From Lentibacter sp. XHP0401 (lineage in GTDB: Bacteria > Pseudomonadota > Alphaproteobacteria > Rhodobacterales > Rhodobacteraceae), in the NCBI RefSeq assembly GCF_025751535.1, contig NZ_JAOWLC010000001.1, positions 62,001 through 126,000 of the forward strand: DNA of 64,000 nucleotides, in the 5' to 3' direction. Shown here in pieces: positions 1-8,196 of the stretch. Position numbers and translations under genes: made by a program. Under the pieces are notes generated by a model, which was not told where the DNA came from, searched no databases, and saw only the letters and a program-made list of their open reading frames with translations. Position 1 is the first letter of the stretch, and each line of letters opens with the position of its first letter.

Positions 1-731
1 ATATAAGTTGACAGGTCGCCGATCACGCCCATGGAGGTGCGTTTGTCGAGCACAGCTTCGACAGCCTCGGGGAGCGAAATATTCTCGATATAAAGCTCTG
101 GAATTTCAAGGCCATATTCGGCAAGGCGCGCGGCGATATCGCGGCCGACCAGCGTGCCGAGTTCGCGGGTGTTGGCGGCCATGTCGAGCACAGGGATGCC
201 CGAGCGCGCGATGGTGCGGGAAAATTCCTGCACGATGATGTTGCGGATCTGGTAGCTGATTTCGTCCATGGTGAATTCGCCGTCTGTACCGACGATCTCT
301 GTCAGGAAGCGGGCGGGATCGCTCACCTTGATCGTGTAGCTGCCATAGGCGCGCAAGCGCACGGGGCCGAACTCGGGATCACGCGCGATGATCGGGTTTT
401 TGGTGCCCCACTTGAGGTCACTAAAGCGGGTGGTGTTGACGAAATAGACTTCTGATTTGAACGGGCTTTCAAAACCGTGATCCCAGTGGTTGAGCGTTGT
501 CATCACGGGCATGTTGTTGGTCTCGAGCATGTAGAGACCCGGGGTAAACACATCAGCTAGCTGGCCTTCGTGAACGAAGACTGCCGCCTGACCCTCGCGC
601 ACTGTGAGCTTGGCACCGTATTTGATCTCGTGGCCCTCACGCTCGAAGCGCCAGACCATCGTGTCGCGGGTGTCGTCTGTCCAGTGGATGACATCGATAA
701 ATTCGCCTGTCAGAAAATCAAAAATACCCAT
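1..731 (-). CDS. SPFH-domain (YdjI/virion-core-like) protein, 3' end outside window
   Basis: The frame is open from the ATG at 731 to the window edge, giving about 243 N-terminal residues. It starts MGIFDFLTGEFIDVIHW and carries an SPFH-like region with YFVNTTRFSDLKWGTKNPI and a later PVLDMAANTRELG segment. This matches bacterial SPFH proteins of the YdjI type, which usually have a C-terminal zinc ribbon or GYF-like domain; that part would lie outside the window. SPFH proteins act as membrane-associated scaffolds, but the role of this subfamily is not established. It is the last visible gene of a minus-strand run behind xpaC-, telA- and DUF2927-type genes, 20 bases after the DUF2927 stop. An AAGGAGAC ribosome-binding site sits just upstream of the ATG. 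Family assignment is fairly sure; function is not. Confidence 0.8.
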   Translation of the reverse strand, partial: MGIFDFLTGEFIDVIHWTDDTRDTMVWRFEREGHEIKYGAKLTVREGQAAVFVHEGQLADVFTPGLYMLETNNMPVMTTLNHWDHGFESPFKSEVYFVNTTRFSDLKWGTKNPIIARDPEFGPVRLRAYGSYTIKVSDPARFLTEIVGTDGEFTMDEISYQIRNIIVQEFSRTIARSGIPVLDMAANTRELGTLVGRDIAARLAEYGLEIPELYIENISLPEAVEAVLDKRTSMGVIGDLSTY

Positions 732-751
732 GGGGGTCTCCTTTTTTGTGC

Positions 752-1726
752 TCAGCTGTCGGTTTCATCTGTGAGCTCAGATGCGATTTGGGTGATGACG
801 GGGCGGGCCTCGCTTAGGCTCATGCCGCTTTTGAGACGCGGGTCATAGAGCATTTTGAGGAGCAGCTCGTCGTGGCTTGTGAGGGTGGCGAATTCCTCGT
901 CATCGTTGAAGATCGAGGGGCGCGCGAGGGGGCTGTCATTGGAGAGGCCAAGGCCTTGCGCCAGCTCCTCGTGGATGCAGGAGAGCCGCATAAGTGAGGG
1001 GTGCTCTGCTCTGATAATGGCGATGGCACGCTCGCCGCCGGCATTGGCGGAGGGGGTATTGGTGTGCACGAGGCAATAGATATCGCGTGGCAGGTTGGTG
1101 AGCGTTTCGAGGCGTGCTTTGGGAAACGCGGGCCAGACGCGGGTGACTGTTTCCTTGAGGGCGTCGCCGTCATCGGCGCTGGCGAAGATCACATGAAAGT
1201 TGGCTTTAGCGGCGGAAACGCGGATTGGATGGCCTGTTACGCGGGCAAGGCGACTTGCGTAGGCATTGACGGCGGCGGCATCACTGGCGCGCTGTTTCGC
1301 AGAAACCGAGGGGCCGAAATGTGTGGCGAAGCGCACTTCGCCGCGCCACGGATGAAAACGGCTGACAGCTTCTGACCCTGCGGTGAGGTTACCGCCTGCG
1401 TGTTCGTCATAAAAGGCGATGGTCTCGAAATTGCGCGCCAGATCACGCGCGCGGTAGTTGGTGTCGGGGCCGCCTCCATCACGGCGCAGAAGGCCTTGTG
1501 AGAGCAGGTGTTCTTCGAGCTTTACATAATAGGCGGCCAGTTCGCGGGATCTGGCCGAAGGCGTCATGGGCGCTTGTGGTTGGGACGCGGCTTTGGGCGG
1601 AACGAGGCCAGCTGGGCGCGCCTGTGGTTTAAGGCTTTCGCGCATCGGAAAGTCGCATCCAGCCAGAAGGGACAGCCCTAGAAGAGCTGCCCCTGCAAGG
1701 TTCAAACTGCGACTTGCGCGGCTCAT
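752..1726 (-). CDS. DUF2927 domain lipoprotein
   Basis: This 324-residue protein has a lipoprotein signal with lipobox LAGC (Cys24), followed by a Pro/Ala-rich linker and a globular domain. The domain contains RAEHPSLMRLSCIHEELAQGLGL, residues typical of DUF2927, where the HEELAQ part resembles a zincin-like metal site (inference). Such proteins are anchored in the periplasm or outer membrane and have no proven function. Its ATG lies 3 bases after the telA-type stop, so the two are almost certainly co-transcribed. Neighbouring TelA, XpaC and SPFH proteins suggest an envelope-stress role. Confidence 0.8.
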   Translation of the reverse strand: MSRASRSLNLAGAALLGLSLLAGCDFPMRESLKPQARPAGLVPPKAASQPQAPMTPSARSRELAAYYVKLEEHLLSQGLLRRDGGGPDTNYRARDLARNFETIAFYDEHAGGNLTAGSEAVSRFHPWRGEVRFATHFGPSVSAKQRASDAAAVNAYASRLARVTGHPIRVSAAKANFHVIFASADDGDALKETVTRVWPAFPKARLETLTNLPRDIYCLVHTNTPSANAGGERAIAIIRAEHPSLMRLSCIHEELAQGLGLSNDSPLARPSIFNDDEEFATLTSHDELLLKMLYDPRLKSGMSLSEARPVITQIASELTDETDS

Positions 1727-1729
1727 GGC

Positions 1730-2926
1730 TCAGCTTGGAACGGCTGTGCCGGCGGTATCGCCTGTGCCTGTTTTGCGCGCTTTGGCCGAGGCGAGCGTAT
1801 CGCGAAGCTCGGCTTCCATTTTCTTGAGCTCGACTTCGGCGGAGGCGCGGCGCGCTTTGCCTTCGTCGGCGATTTGCAGGCTTTCTTCGATCGTGCCGAT
1901 CAGGTCGGCGTTGGCCTGTTTGACGGCTTCGATATCAAACACACCGCGCTCCATTTCTGTGCGGATCATCTTGTTGCTGTCGCGCAGGTTCTTGGCGTTG
2001 GCGGTGAGCAGTTCGTTGGTCAGGTCGTTTGCGTCGCGCACGGCGGCGGCGGCCTCGGCGGAACGCTGGATTGTCACGGCCTGAGCGAGCTGGGTCTCCC
2101 AGAGCGGCACGGTGTTGACCAGTGTCGAGTTGATCTTGGTGACGAGAGATTTGTCATTCTCCTGCACCAGACGGATCGAGGGCAGCGACTGCATGGTGAC
2201 CTGACGCGTCAGCTTCAGATCATGCACGCGGCGCTCCAGATCATCGCGCGCGGCGCGCAGGTCGCGCAGCTCCTGAGCGCGCATGACCTTGTCTTTTTCA
2301 GGTGCTTTTTCGACTTTTTTCTCCAGCGCAGGGATATCTTTTTCGTCGAGCACGCGGAGCTTTTCTTCGCCTGCGGCGATATAGAGCGCGAGCTCGTCAT
2401 AAAACGCCAGTGTCTTTTCATAGAGCATGTCAAGCGACTTGATGTCTTTCAGCAGCGTGTGCTCGTGATCAAGCAGGCTCTCTGTGATGCGGTCGATCTG
2501 GCCTTGGACTTGCTCGAATTTGGCGGTGAACTTGGCAAAAGGAGCAGCGCGGCCCAAGAGTTTTTCCCACCATGTGCGCTGGCGGCGCACGTCAAGTTCG
2601 CTGACAGAGAAACCACGAATTGTGGTGACGATGCCGCGCAGGCTGTCGCCTGCCGGGCCGACATCTTTATTGCGCACGCCTTGGAGCATGGCTTGGCTGA
2701 TTTCTTGCAACTCGGCCTGCGCGGCGGAGCCGAAGCTGACGATCGACTGGGTGTCCCCCATGTCAAGCTCGCCCATGCGGGATTTGATTTCTTTGCTTAC
2801 TGCACCTTTGGCTTCCGCCATGGGCACAACGGCGTTGGCATCGGTGGGCTCCGGCAAAACCACGGCGTTCACTTCTTCCACAAGGGCGAGTGTGTCTTGG
2901 GCTTTTTTCTGAATTTCTGTGGCCAT
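1730..2926 (-). CDS. telA: Toxic anion resistance (TelA) family protein
   Basis: This is a 398-residue, largely alpha-helical protein with long coiled-coil stretches. The order of segments (WWEKLLGRAAPFAKFTAKFE, then a conserved Leu/Glu-rich helix bundle, then SLPSIRLVQENDKSL) is that of the TelA/KlaA family. The family was named from tellurite resistance on plasmids, but chromosomal members are widespread and their biochemical role is unknown. I chose the ATG at 2926 because a GAGG site lies six bases before it; a GTG four codons upstream is also open. The upstream gene is xpaC-like, the usual partner of telA. Confidence 0.88.
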   Translation of the reverse strand: MATEIQKKAQDTLALVEEVNAVVLPEPTDANAVVPMAEAKGAVSKEIKSRMGELDMGDTQSIVSFGSAAQAELQEISQAMLQGVRNKDVGPAGDSLRGIVTTIRGFSVSELDVRRQRTWWEKLLGRAAPFAKFTAKFEQVQGQIDRITESLLDHEHTLLKDIKSLDMLYEKTLAFYDELALYIAAGEEKLRVLDEKDIPALEKKVEKAPEKDKVMRAQELRDLRAARDDLERRVHDLKLTRQVTMQSLPSIRLVQENDKSLVTKINSTLVNTVPLWETQLAQAVTIQRSAEAAAAVRDANDLTNELLTANAKNLRDSNKMIRTEMERGVFDIEAVKQANADLIGTIEESLQIADEGKARRASAEVELKKMEAELRDTLASAKARKTGTGDTAGTAVPS

Positions 2927-2949
2927 GTCGGACCTCACTTTCTTATCAA

Positions 2950-3825
2950 TCAGGATTTGTCTAATTTATCTAAACGGATGCCTTCTTGAGCGAGACGGTC
3001 ACGCAGCACTTCGATTTCGATATTGAGATCGCTGCGGTTGTCCAGCAGAAGATGACGGTTCTTGGCGGAGAAGCTGTCTTGCAGATCGCTCAGCAGGGCG
3101 AGGTAATCATTTCTGGCCTCGGTGCTGCGGGCGCGGGTGTAGATATCGGCGAATTTCTCTGTCGCGTCGCGTGCACCTTTCAGGTAGACGCCCATGAATT
3201 TGCGCGCGGCTGTAAGGTCGCGCGGGTCTTCCTCGACGGTGCGCAGAAGCTCGCGGACCTGATGCTGGAAGCGCTCGACACGCGAGGAGACCTGACGGTC
3301 GGCGGCGCGGTTGGCGGCAGCGGTAATGGCGATGAGATGCTCTTCCGCCTGGGTGACGACGCGCGCGACACGGTCGTTCTGGAACTGGTCGACGCCGTCC
3401 ATGCCTTTGTTGACAAGCGGATCGGGGCCGAAGGCGGCAAAGTGCAGCACAAGGCCGAGGATACCGAAGAGCAGGGCTTCAACTGTGCCGAAGCCGGTAT
3501 AGCCCGCAATGGCGAGACCTGTACCTGTCAGGATCGAGGCGAGGATTTTGCGCGGCAGGGCGGGGCGGCGGGCCACTTTGCGGGCCTCGTAGGCTTCATG
3601 CGCTTGCTGGCCCGCGCGGGTAAGCCATGCGGCGAGCAATAAATCGGCCAGTGCGACGAGCCAGAGAAACATTTCGGCAGGTGGAGAGGTGAATGCCTGC
3701 CAAACCATCGGGAGGGGTGCAAGAAAGAGGAAATTGACCCGTCCGCCAGCGCGCGTGCGACGTGCGCCCTGGTAGCTGTTTTCACCGGTTTCGGGGCTGA
3801 ATTTTCCGCCGTATCGCTGTGACAT
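2950..3825 (-). CDS. XpaC-like (5-bromo-4-chloroindolyl phosphate hydrolysis) membrane protein
   Basis: This 291-residue protein has hydrophobic segments at about 30-75 and 93-130, then a cytosolic helical domain (RQVSSRVERFQHQVRELLRTVEEDP) typical of XpaC. XpaC proteins are encoded beside TelA in many bacteria, and the pair is thought to act at the membrane; the name comes from an indirect phenotype and should not be read as a proven hydrolase. The start ATG overlaps the stop of the 27-residue peptide gene upstream (TGATG), which suggests translational coupling. The telA-type ATG follows 23 bases after the stop. Confidence 0.82.
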   Translation of the reverse strand: MSQRYGGKFSPETGENSYQGARRTRAGGRVNFLFLAPLPMVWQAFTSPPAEMFLWLVALADLLLAAWLTRAGQQAHEAYEARKVARRPALPRKILASILTGTGLAIAGYTGFGTVEALLFGILGLVLHFAAFGPDPLVNKGMDGVDQFQNDRVARVVTQAEEHLIAITAAANRAADRQVSSRVERFQHQVRELLRTVEEDPRDLTAARKFMGVYLKGARDATEKFADIYTRARSTEARNDYLALLSDLQDSFSAKNRHLLLDNRSDLNIEIEVLRDRLAQEGIRLDKLDKS

Positions 3826-3908
3826 CAGGCGGCTCCGAACACGGATACATAGAGCATGAGCAGCACCAGAAGTGCGAAGGCCAGTTTTTGCAAGCCGGTT
3901 TCTGTCAT
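3825..3908 (-). CDS. 27-residue single-pass membrane peptide upstream of xpaC
   Basis: This short open frame reads MTETGLQKLAFALLVLLMLY followed by VSVFGAA and a stop. It is one amphipathic N-terminus followed by one clear transmembrane helix. The stop codon overlaps the xpaC ATG by one base (TGATG), the arrangement of a translationally coupled gene. A GGGGGA stretch lies about five bases upstream of the ATG. Nothing of known function is recognised. Its position suggests a small subunit of the XpaC-TelA membrane assembly or a leader that sets XpaC translation. It is too short to be sure from sequence alone. Confidence 0.6.
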   Translation of the reverse strand: MTETGLQKLAFALLVLLMLYVSVFGAA

Positions 3909-3968
3909 AAATCCCCCAGATATCCCCAAGTGTCTGTTCCTGTTAACCTAAGGGAGGTGCGCGCAAGG

Positions 3969-4029
3969 CGCTAGGGGGAAACGGCGGGATTTCGCCTCAA
4001 GGCGGGGATTCGCCCGAAATGGCCTAGCG
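3969..4029 (-). terminator. Inverted repeat at the 3' end of the pseudouridine synthase gene
   Basis: CGCTAGG (3969-3975) and CCTAGCG (4023-4029) form a 7-base inverted repeat that takes in the stop codon of the minus-strand gene. Between them lie two near-identical copies of GGCGAA(A)TCCCGCC. It could fold at the 3' end of the transcript. No U-run follows, so it is not a standard intrinsic terminator. Confidence 0.3.
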
Positions 4030-4830
4030 TGTGCGGCGGCGCATCGGCTTTTTGCGTTGTGTGGGCTTTTGGGCCTCCGGCTCGGGGGCTTCCAGCCCAA
4101 GCTGGTCGCGGATGACTTTGGCGCGCAGTTCCTGCACCTCGCCTTGCTTCAGCTCTCCGAGCTGGAAAGGGCCGTAGGAGACGCGGATGAGGCGGTTGAC
4201 GGAAAAGCCAATGGCCTCCATCGCACGGCGGATTTCGCGGTTTTTGCCTTCGCGTATACCCAGTGTAGCCCAAGCGTTTGCGCCTTGCTGGCGGTCGAGC
4301 GTGACTTGCATCGGTTGAAATGTCTCGCCGTCAACGGTGATGCCGCGGCGCAAGGGTTCGAAGCTTTCCTCTGTCGGGCGGCCATTGATGCGCACGCGAT
4401 AGCGGCGCAGCCAGCCTGTCGAGGGCAACTCGAGCTGGCGTTTGACGCCGCCATCATTGGTGAGCAACAAAAGCCCTTCCGAGTTGATATCGAGCCGTCC
4501 GACAGACATGACGCGCGGCAGATCCTCGGGGAGTTTGTCAAAGATCGTGGTGCGGCCTTGCTCATCATTGTTGGTTGTGACGAGGCCTGCAGGCTTATGA
4601 TACAGCCACATGCGGGCAGGTTCGGGTGCTTTGAGGGCCTTGCCGTTGACGACGACCTTATCGGTGCTTGTCACGTTGAGGGCAGGGCTGGTGATGACCT
4701 TTCCATTGACCGAGACGCGGCCTTGCTCGATCAGCCGCTCGGCCTCGCGGCGGGACGCCACGCCTGCGCGGGAGATGACTTTGGCGATGCGGTCGCCTTC
4801 AGGGGTGTCTGGTTTGGGTGTGTTGCTCAT
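4024..4830 (-). CDS. rluB: 23S rRNA pseudouridine synthase, RluB/RsuA family
   Basis: This 268-residue protein has an N-terminal S4 RNA-binding domain (about 10-65: RIAKVISRAGVASRREAERL) and an RsuA/RluB catalytic domain. The GRLDINSEGLLLLTNDG motif supplies the catalytic Asp at about 114. RluB converts uridine 2605 (E. coli numbering) of 23S rRNA to pseudouridine; RluE and RluF are alternatives that share the fold. The basic C-terminal tail (KPTQRKKPMRRRTR) is common in alphaproteobacterial members. It is divergent from tadA with 62 bases between the starts. Confidence 0.88.
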   Translation of the reverse strand: MSNTPKPDTPEGDRIAKVISRAGVASRREAERLIEQGRVSVNGKVITSPALNVTSTDKVVVNGKALKAPEPARMWLYHKPAGLVTTNNDEQGRTTIFDKLPEDLPRVMSVGRLDINSEGLLLLTNDGGVKRQLELPSTGWLRRYRVRINGRPTEESFEPLRRGITVDGETFQPMQVTLDRQQGANAWATLGIREGKNREIRRAMEAIGFSVNRLIRVSYGPFQLGELKQGEVQELRAKVIRDQLGLEAPEPEAQKPTQRKKPMRRRTR

Positions 4831-4892
4831 AAGGGGGGCTTAGAGCATTCGCGCCTCTTGCGAAAGAGGGCTTTGATGGGGCATGTGAGGAT

Positions 4893-5339
4893 ATGGGTTT
4901 TGATACACATATGGACGTGGCGCTTGAGCAGGCGCGCTTGGCGGGCGAACGGGGCGAAGTGCCTGTGGGCGCGTGCCTTGTCATGAACGGTGACGTTGTG
5001 GCGCGGGCAGGCAACCGCTGCCGTGAACTCAACGATCCGACGGCGCATGCGGAAATGCTGGTGATCCGCGAGGCTTGTGCCACGCTGGGGCAGGAACGGC
5101 TGGAAGGTGCGGCGCTTTATGTGACGCTCGAGCCATGCCCGATGTGTGCTGCGGCGATTGCGGCGGCGCGTGTGGCGCGGCTTTATTACGGGGCGAGCGA
5201 CCCCAAGAGCGGCGGTGTGGCGCAGGGGGCACGGGTGTTTGAGCATCCGCAGTGCCATCATGTGCCCGAGGTCTATGACGGGATCGGGGCGCGGGCAAGC
5301 ACGGCTTTGTTGGAAGCTTTTTTCGCAGGAAAGCGTTGA
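4893..5339 (+). CDS. tadA: tRNA(Arg) adenosine-34 deaminase TadA
   Basis: This 148-residue protein of the cytidine/deoxycytidylate deaminase fold has the zinc-site motifs HAEM (PTAHAEML) and PCPMC (TLEPCPMCAAAI). The HAE glutamate is the proton shuttle. TadA changes A34 of tRNA-Arg(ACG) to inosine, which is needed to read CGN codons. The length fits the family. The start is the ATG at 4893, with GAGG close upstream; an ATG at 4911 would also leave the fold intact. A palindromic intergenic element follows the stop directly. Confidence 0.9.
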   Translation: MGFDTHMDVALEQARLAGERGEVPVGACLVMNGDVVARAGNRCRELNDPTAHAEMLVIREACATLGQERLEGAALYVTLEPCPMCAAAIAAARVARLYYGASDPKSGGVAQGARVFEHPQCHHVPEVYDGIGARASTALLEAFFAGKR

Positions 5340-5340
5340 G

Positions 5341-5427
5341 GCGGGGTCGAATTTGCTTCGCAAATCCGACCCCGCCGGGGGGCTAGCCCCCCGGACCCCC
5401 CAGGATATTTTCAGCAAGAAAAAAAGG
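5341..5427 (+). repeat. Dispersed hairpin-plus-tail intergenic element, copy A
   Basis: There are two hairpins in a row. The first is a 16-base stem (5341-5356 with 5360-5375, one mismatch, loop TTC). The second is a perfect 20-base palindrome centred on GCTAGC (5375-5394). They are followed by the tail ACCCCCCAGGATATTTT and an A/G run to 5427. It lies between the converging tadA and UPF0173 genes. The tail recurs in five other intergenic regions of this window. Confidence 0.75.
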
Positions 5428-5437
5428 AGCAGTGGTG

Positions 5438-6133
5438 CTAGGTGAAGCGGATGGGCTCCAGCACCTCCGGTTCGATCACTTCGACCTCGGGGAGCTCTCG
5501 CGCGAGCAGCTCTGCGGACTGTTCAAGGATCGGGAAGGTGCGGTAGTGGCCGGGGATCAGGGTTTTGAAATTGAAGAACTTTTTGGCAGCGTAGGCTGTG
5601 CGGCGCATGTCCATTGTGAAGTGTCCACCGGCGGAAAGGACGCCGATATCAGGCGCGTGGAGATCATGGATTATGGCCATATCGCTCATGACATCGGTGT
5701 CGCCCGAGTGATAGATCGAGTGGCCTTCGCCCTCGATGACGAAGCCGCATTCAGAGCCAGGGACATTGGGGCCGGCCTCTGTGCCGAAAGAGCTTGAGTG
5801 AACGGCGTTGACCATGGTGACGCGCACGCCGCCGAGATCAACCGTGCCGCCCTTGTTAAAGCCAATGGTTTCAATGCCTTCCGTGGCCTCCCAGTGGCCC
5901 ATAAGATCGTATTGACCGACCACGGGAATGCCGAGCTTTTTGGCCAGTGGCAGAACATCTATGACGTGATCGAAATGCGCATGGGTGAGCAGGATGTGGG
6001 TTGCGCCCTGGATGGCTTCCTCGTGACGCGCCTCGGGCATCATAGGGTTGCCTGTGAGCCAGGGATCGACCAGCAGAACCTTGCCGCCGATGGCGTAGCG
6101 AAACGAGCCGTGTCCGAGCCAGATGATTTGCAT
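5438..6133 (-). CDS. UPF0173 family metal-dependent hydrolase
   Basis: This 231-residue protein is of the metallo-beta-lactamase fold. The metal motif is THAHFDH (HxHxDH), with further His residues in YHSGDTDV and IPGHYRTFP. It starts MQIIWLGHGSFRYAIGG, typical of UPF0173 and the YcjG/UlaG-like branch. The substrate is unknown. The start at 6133 is supported by AGGAG upstream. The same frame stays open far upstream through the gatC region, but that extension has no protein-like features. Confidence 0.85.
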   Translation of the reverse strand: MQIIWLGHGSFRYAIGGKVLLVDPWLTGNPMMPEARHEEAIQGATHILLTHAHFDHVIDVLPLAKKLGIPVVGQYDLMGHWEATEGIETIGFNKGGTVDLGGVRVTMVNAVHSSSFGTEAGPNVPGSECGFVIEGEGHSIYHSGDTDVMSDMAIIHDLHAPDIGVLSAGGHFTMDMRRTAYAAKKFFNFKTLIPGHYRTFPILEQSAELLARELPEVEVIEPEVLEPIRFT

Positions 6134-6373
6134 GATGGGTCTCCTGAAAAGGGCGTGGGGCTTTCTATATGGCAAACAGTATATACAACAGTATGGACAG
6201 GGGAAGGCATGTGATGTTGCGGGTTTGGCGGGGGCGGGATTCTGGTATTTGGGAACAGAAGAAGCTGAAAGGCGGGGCAAGAGTGTCAGACTTGGAGTTT
6301 GGAGCAAGGAAGCAGGTTGAAGCGGAGCGCGCTGCGCGCTAAAGGCTGGACAACACAAAACGGAGTGACAGCC

Positions 6374-6661
6374 ATGTCGATTGACAAGGACACAGCGGCC
6401 AAAGTGGCCAAGCTGGCGCGGATCAGGGTTGAGGACGCGGATTTGCCAGCCCTCGCCGAAGAATTCAACGCGGTGCTCGGCTTTATCGAGCAGTTGAGCG
6501 AAGTGGATGTCGAAGGTGTGGAACCGATGGTGTCTGTGACGCCCATGCGCCTGCCCCGGCGGGTTGATGAGGTGACGGACGGTGGCCAGCAGGCCAAAGT
6601 GCTCGCCAATGCGCCTGATGCGCGTGAAGGCTTCTTTGCGGTTCCGAAGGTGGTTGAATAA
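6374..6661 (+). CDS. gatC: Asp-tRNA(Asn)/Glu-tRNA(Gln) amidotransferase subunit C
   Basis: This 95-residue protein has the GatC pattern: [19 protein letters not shown] at the start, [23 protein letters not shown] in the middle, LPRRVDEV and a terminal FFAVPKVVE. GatC stabilises GatA against GatB and is needed for transamidation of Glu-tRNA(Gln). The start at 6374 is preceded by CGGAG. The gatC stop overlaps the gatA start (TAATG). gatB is not in the window, as is common in alphaproteobacteria, where it is often encoded elsewhere. Confidence 0.93.
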   Translation: MSIDKDTAAKVAKLARIRVEDADLPALAEEFNAVLGFIEQLSEVDVEGVEPMVSVTPMRLPRRVDEVTDGGQQAKVLANAPDAREGFFAVPKVVE

Positions 6662-8148
6662 TGGCTGAACTGAACAAAATGACGATTGCTGCGGCGCGGG
6701 ATGCGCTGCGTAAGGGCGATGTGACAAGCGCTGAGCTGACCGAGGCTTGTCTGAGCGAGATAGACAGCGCGGGCGCTTTGAATGCATTTGTGCACCATAC
6801 TCCCGAGATTGCGCGCGCACAGGCGGCGGCGGCGGATGCACGGATCAAGGCGGGCGATGCGCCGGATATGTGCGGGATACCGCTCGGCATCAAGGATTTG
6901 TTCTGCACCAAGGGGGTGCCGTCTCAGGCGGCATCCAACATCCTCAAGGGCTTCAAGCCGGAATATGAAAGCACGGTGACCAGCCAGCTTTTTGATGCGG
7001 GTGCGGTTATGCTGGGCAAGCTCAATATGGACGAGTTTGCCATGGGCTCCTCAAACGAGACCAGCGCTTACGGGAACGCGGTGAACCCCTGGCGGCGCGG
7101 CAATGATGACTCGGCGCTGACACCGGGCGGCTCTTCGGGCGGCTCGGCCTCTGCTGTGGCGGCAGACCTTTGCCTTGCTGCAACAGGCACAGACACGGGT
7201 GGCTCGATCCGCCAACCTGCGGCCTTTACCGGCATTACCGGCATCAAGCCGACGTATGGCCGCGTTAGCCGCTGGGGCGTTGTGGCCTTTGCCTCAAGCC
7301 TCGACCAGGCAGGGCCGATGACCAAGGATGTGCGCGATGCTGCGATTATGCTGGAGGCGATGTGCGGCCATGACGCGAAGGACAGCACCAGCGCCGATCT
7401 GGCTGTGCCGAATTTCGAGGCCATGCTGACGGGCGACATCAAGGGCAAGACCATCGGTATTCCGCGCGAATACCGTATGGACGGAATGCCGGAAGAGATT
7501 GAAAAGCTCTGGGCCGAGGGCACGGAAATGCTCAAGGCGGCGGGGGCGAAAATCGTTGATATCTCGCTGCCGCATACGAAATATGCTTTGCCGGCCTATT
7601 ATGTGATTGCGCCTGCGGAGGCATCTTCGAACCTCGCGCGCTATGATGGTGTGCGCTATGGCCACCGTGCCAAGCTTGCCGCGGGTGATGGCATCACCGA
7701 GATGTATGAAAAGACCCGTGCCGAAGGCTTCGGCCACGAAGTGCAGCGCCGTGTGATGGTGGGGACTTATGTGCTTTCGGCGGGCTTTTATGACGCCTAT
7801 TACAACCGCGCGCGCAAGGTGCGCACGCTGATCAAGCGTGACTTCGAGACTGTGTTTGCAGACGGGATTGACGCGATCCTGACCCCGACCACGCCGAGCG
7901 CGGCCTTTGGCCTTGGTGAAATGTCGGATGCGGACCCGATTGCCATGTATCTCAACGATGTTTTCACTGTGACGGTGAACCTTGCGGGGCTTCCCGGTAT
8001 TGCTGTGCCAACCGGTGTGGACAAGCGAGGCCTGCCTCTGGGGCTGCAACTTATCGGCCGTCCTTGGGAGGAAGGCGATTTGCTGAATACCGCCTATGCG
8101 CTGGAGCAAGCGGCAGGATTTGTAGCCAAACCGCGAAAATGGTGGTAA
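6661..8148 (+). CDS. gatA: Asp-tRNA(Asn)/Glu-tRNA(Gln) amidotransferase subunit A
   Basis: This 495-residue protein is of the amidase signature family. The catalytic triad is visible: Lys78 ([10 protein letters not shown]), cis-Ser158 ([12 protein letters not shown]) and nucleophile Ser182 ([11 protein letters not shown]). GatA releases ammonia from glutamine for the GatB step that forms Gln-tRNA. The length and the C-terminal [10 protein letters not shown] and [12 protein letters not shown] segments fit GatA. It is translated from a TAATG overlap with gatC. Confidence 0.95.
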   Translation: MAELNKMTIAAARDALRKGDVTSAELTEACLSEIDSAGALNAFVHHTPEIARAQAAAADARIKAGDAPDMCGIPLGIKDLFCTKGVPSQAASNILKGFKPEYESTVTSQLFDAGAVMLGKLNMDEFAMGSSNETSAYGNAVNPWRRGNDDSALTPGGSSGGSASAVAADLCLAATGTDTGGSIRQPAAFTGITGIKPTYGRVSRWGVVAFASSLDQAGPMTKDVRDAAIMLEAMCGHDAKDSTSADLAVPNFEAMLTGDIKGKTIGIPREYRMDGMPEEIEKLWAEGTEMLKAAGAKIVDISLPHTKYALPAYYVIAPAEASSNLARYDGVRYGHRAKLAAGDGITEMYEKTRAEGFGHEVQRRVMVGTYVLSAGFYDAYYNRARKVRTLIKRDFETVFADGIDAILTPTTPSAAFGLGEMSDADPIAMYLNDVFTVTVNLAGLPGIAVPTGVDKRGLPLGLQLIGRPWEEGDLLNTAYALEQAAGFVAKPRKWW

Positions 8149-8153
8149 CTGGC

Positions 8154-8165
8154 TGCAAATTTGCA
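8154..8165. promoter_or_regulatory. TGCAAATTTGCA palindrome upstream of lipoprotein gene
   Basis: A perfect 12-base palindrome lies just after gatA and is followed by TTTTTGCATG, so the stretch contains TTTGCAAG and TTTGCATG side by side. This resembles the TTTGCAAA boxes found near pccR and pccB in the same window. It sits about 32 bases before the next start codon, a plausible operator position. Function is inferred only. Confidence 0.35.
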
Positions 8166-8196
8166 AGTTTTTGCATGAAAATAGGCAGGACGTATC

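Noticed and set aside
1874-2989. Long plus-strand open frame (371 codons) opposite the telA gene
   Set aside because: It is the shadow of a GC-rich coding strand; it has no domain and many His/Cys/Arg runs typical of antisense translation.
5438-6841. Open frame that would extend the UPF0173 hydrolase by 236 residues
   Set aside because: The extension runs antisense through gatC and lacks conserved features; a good ribosome-binding site supports the ATG at 6133.
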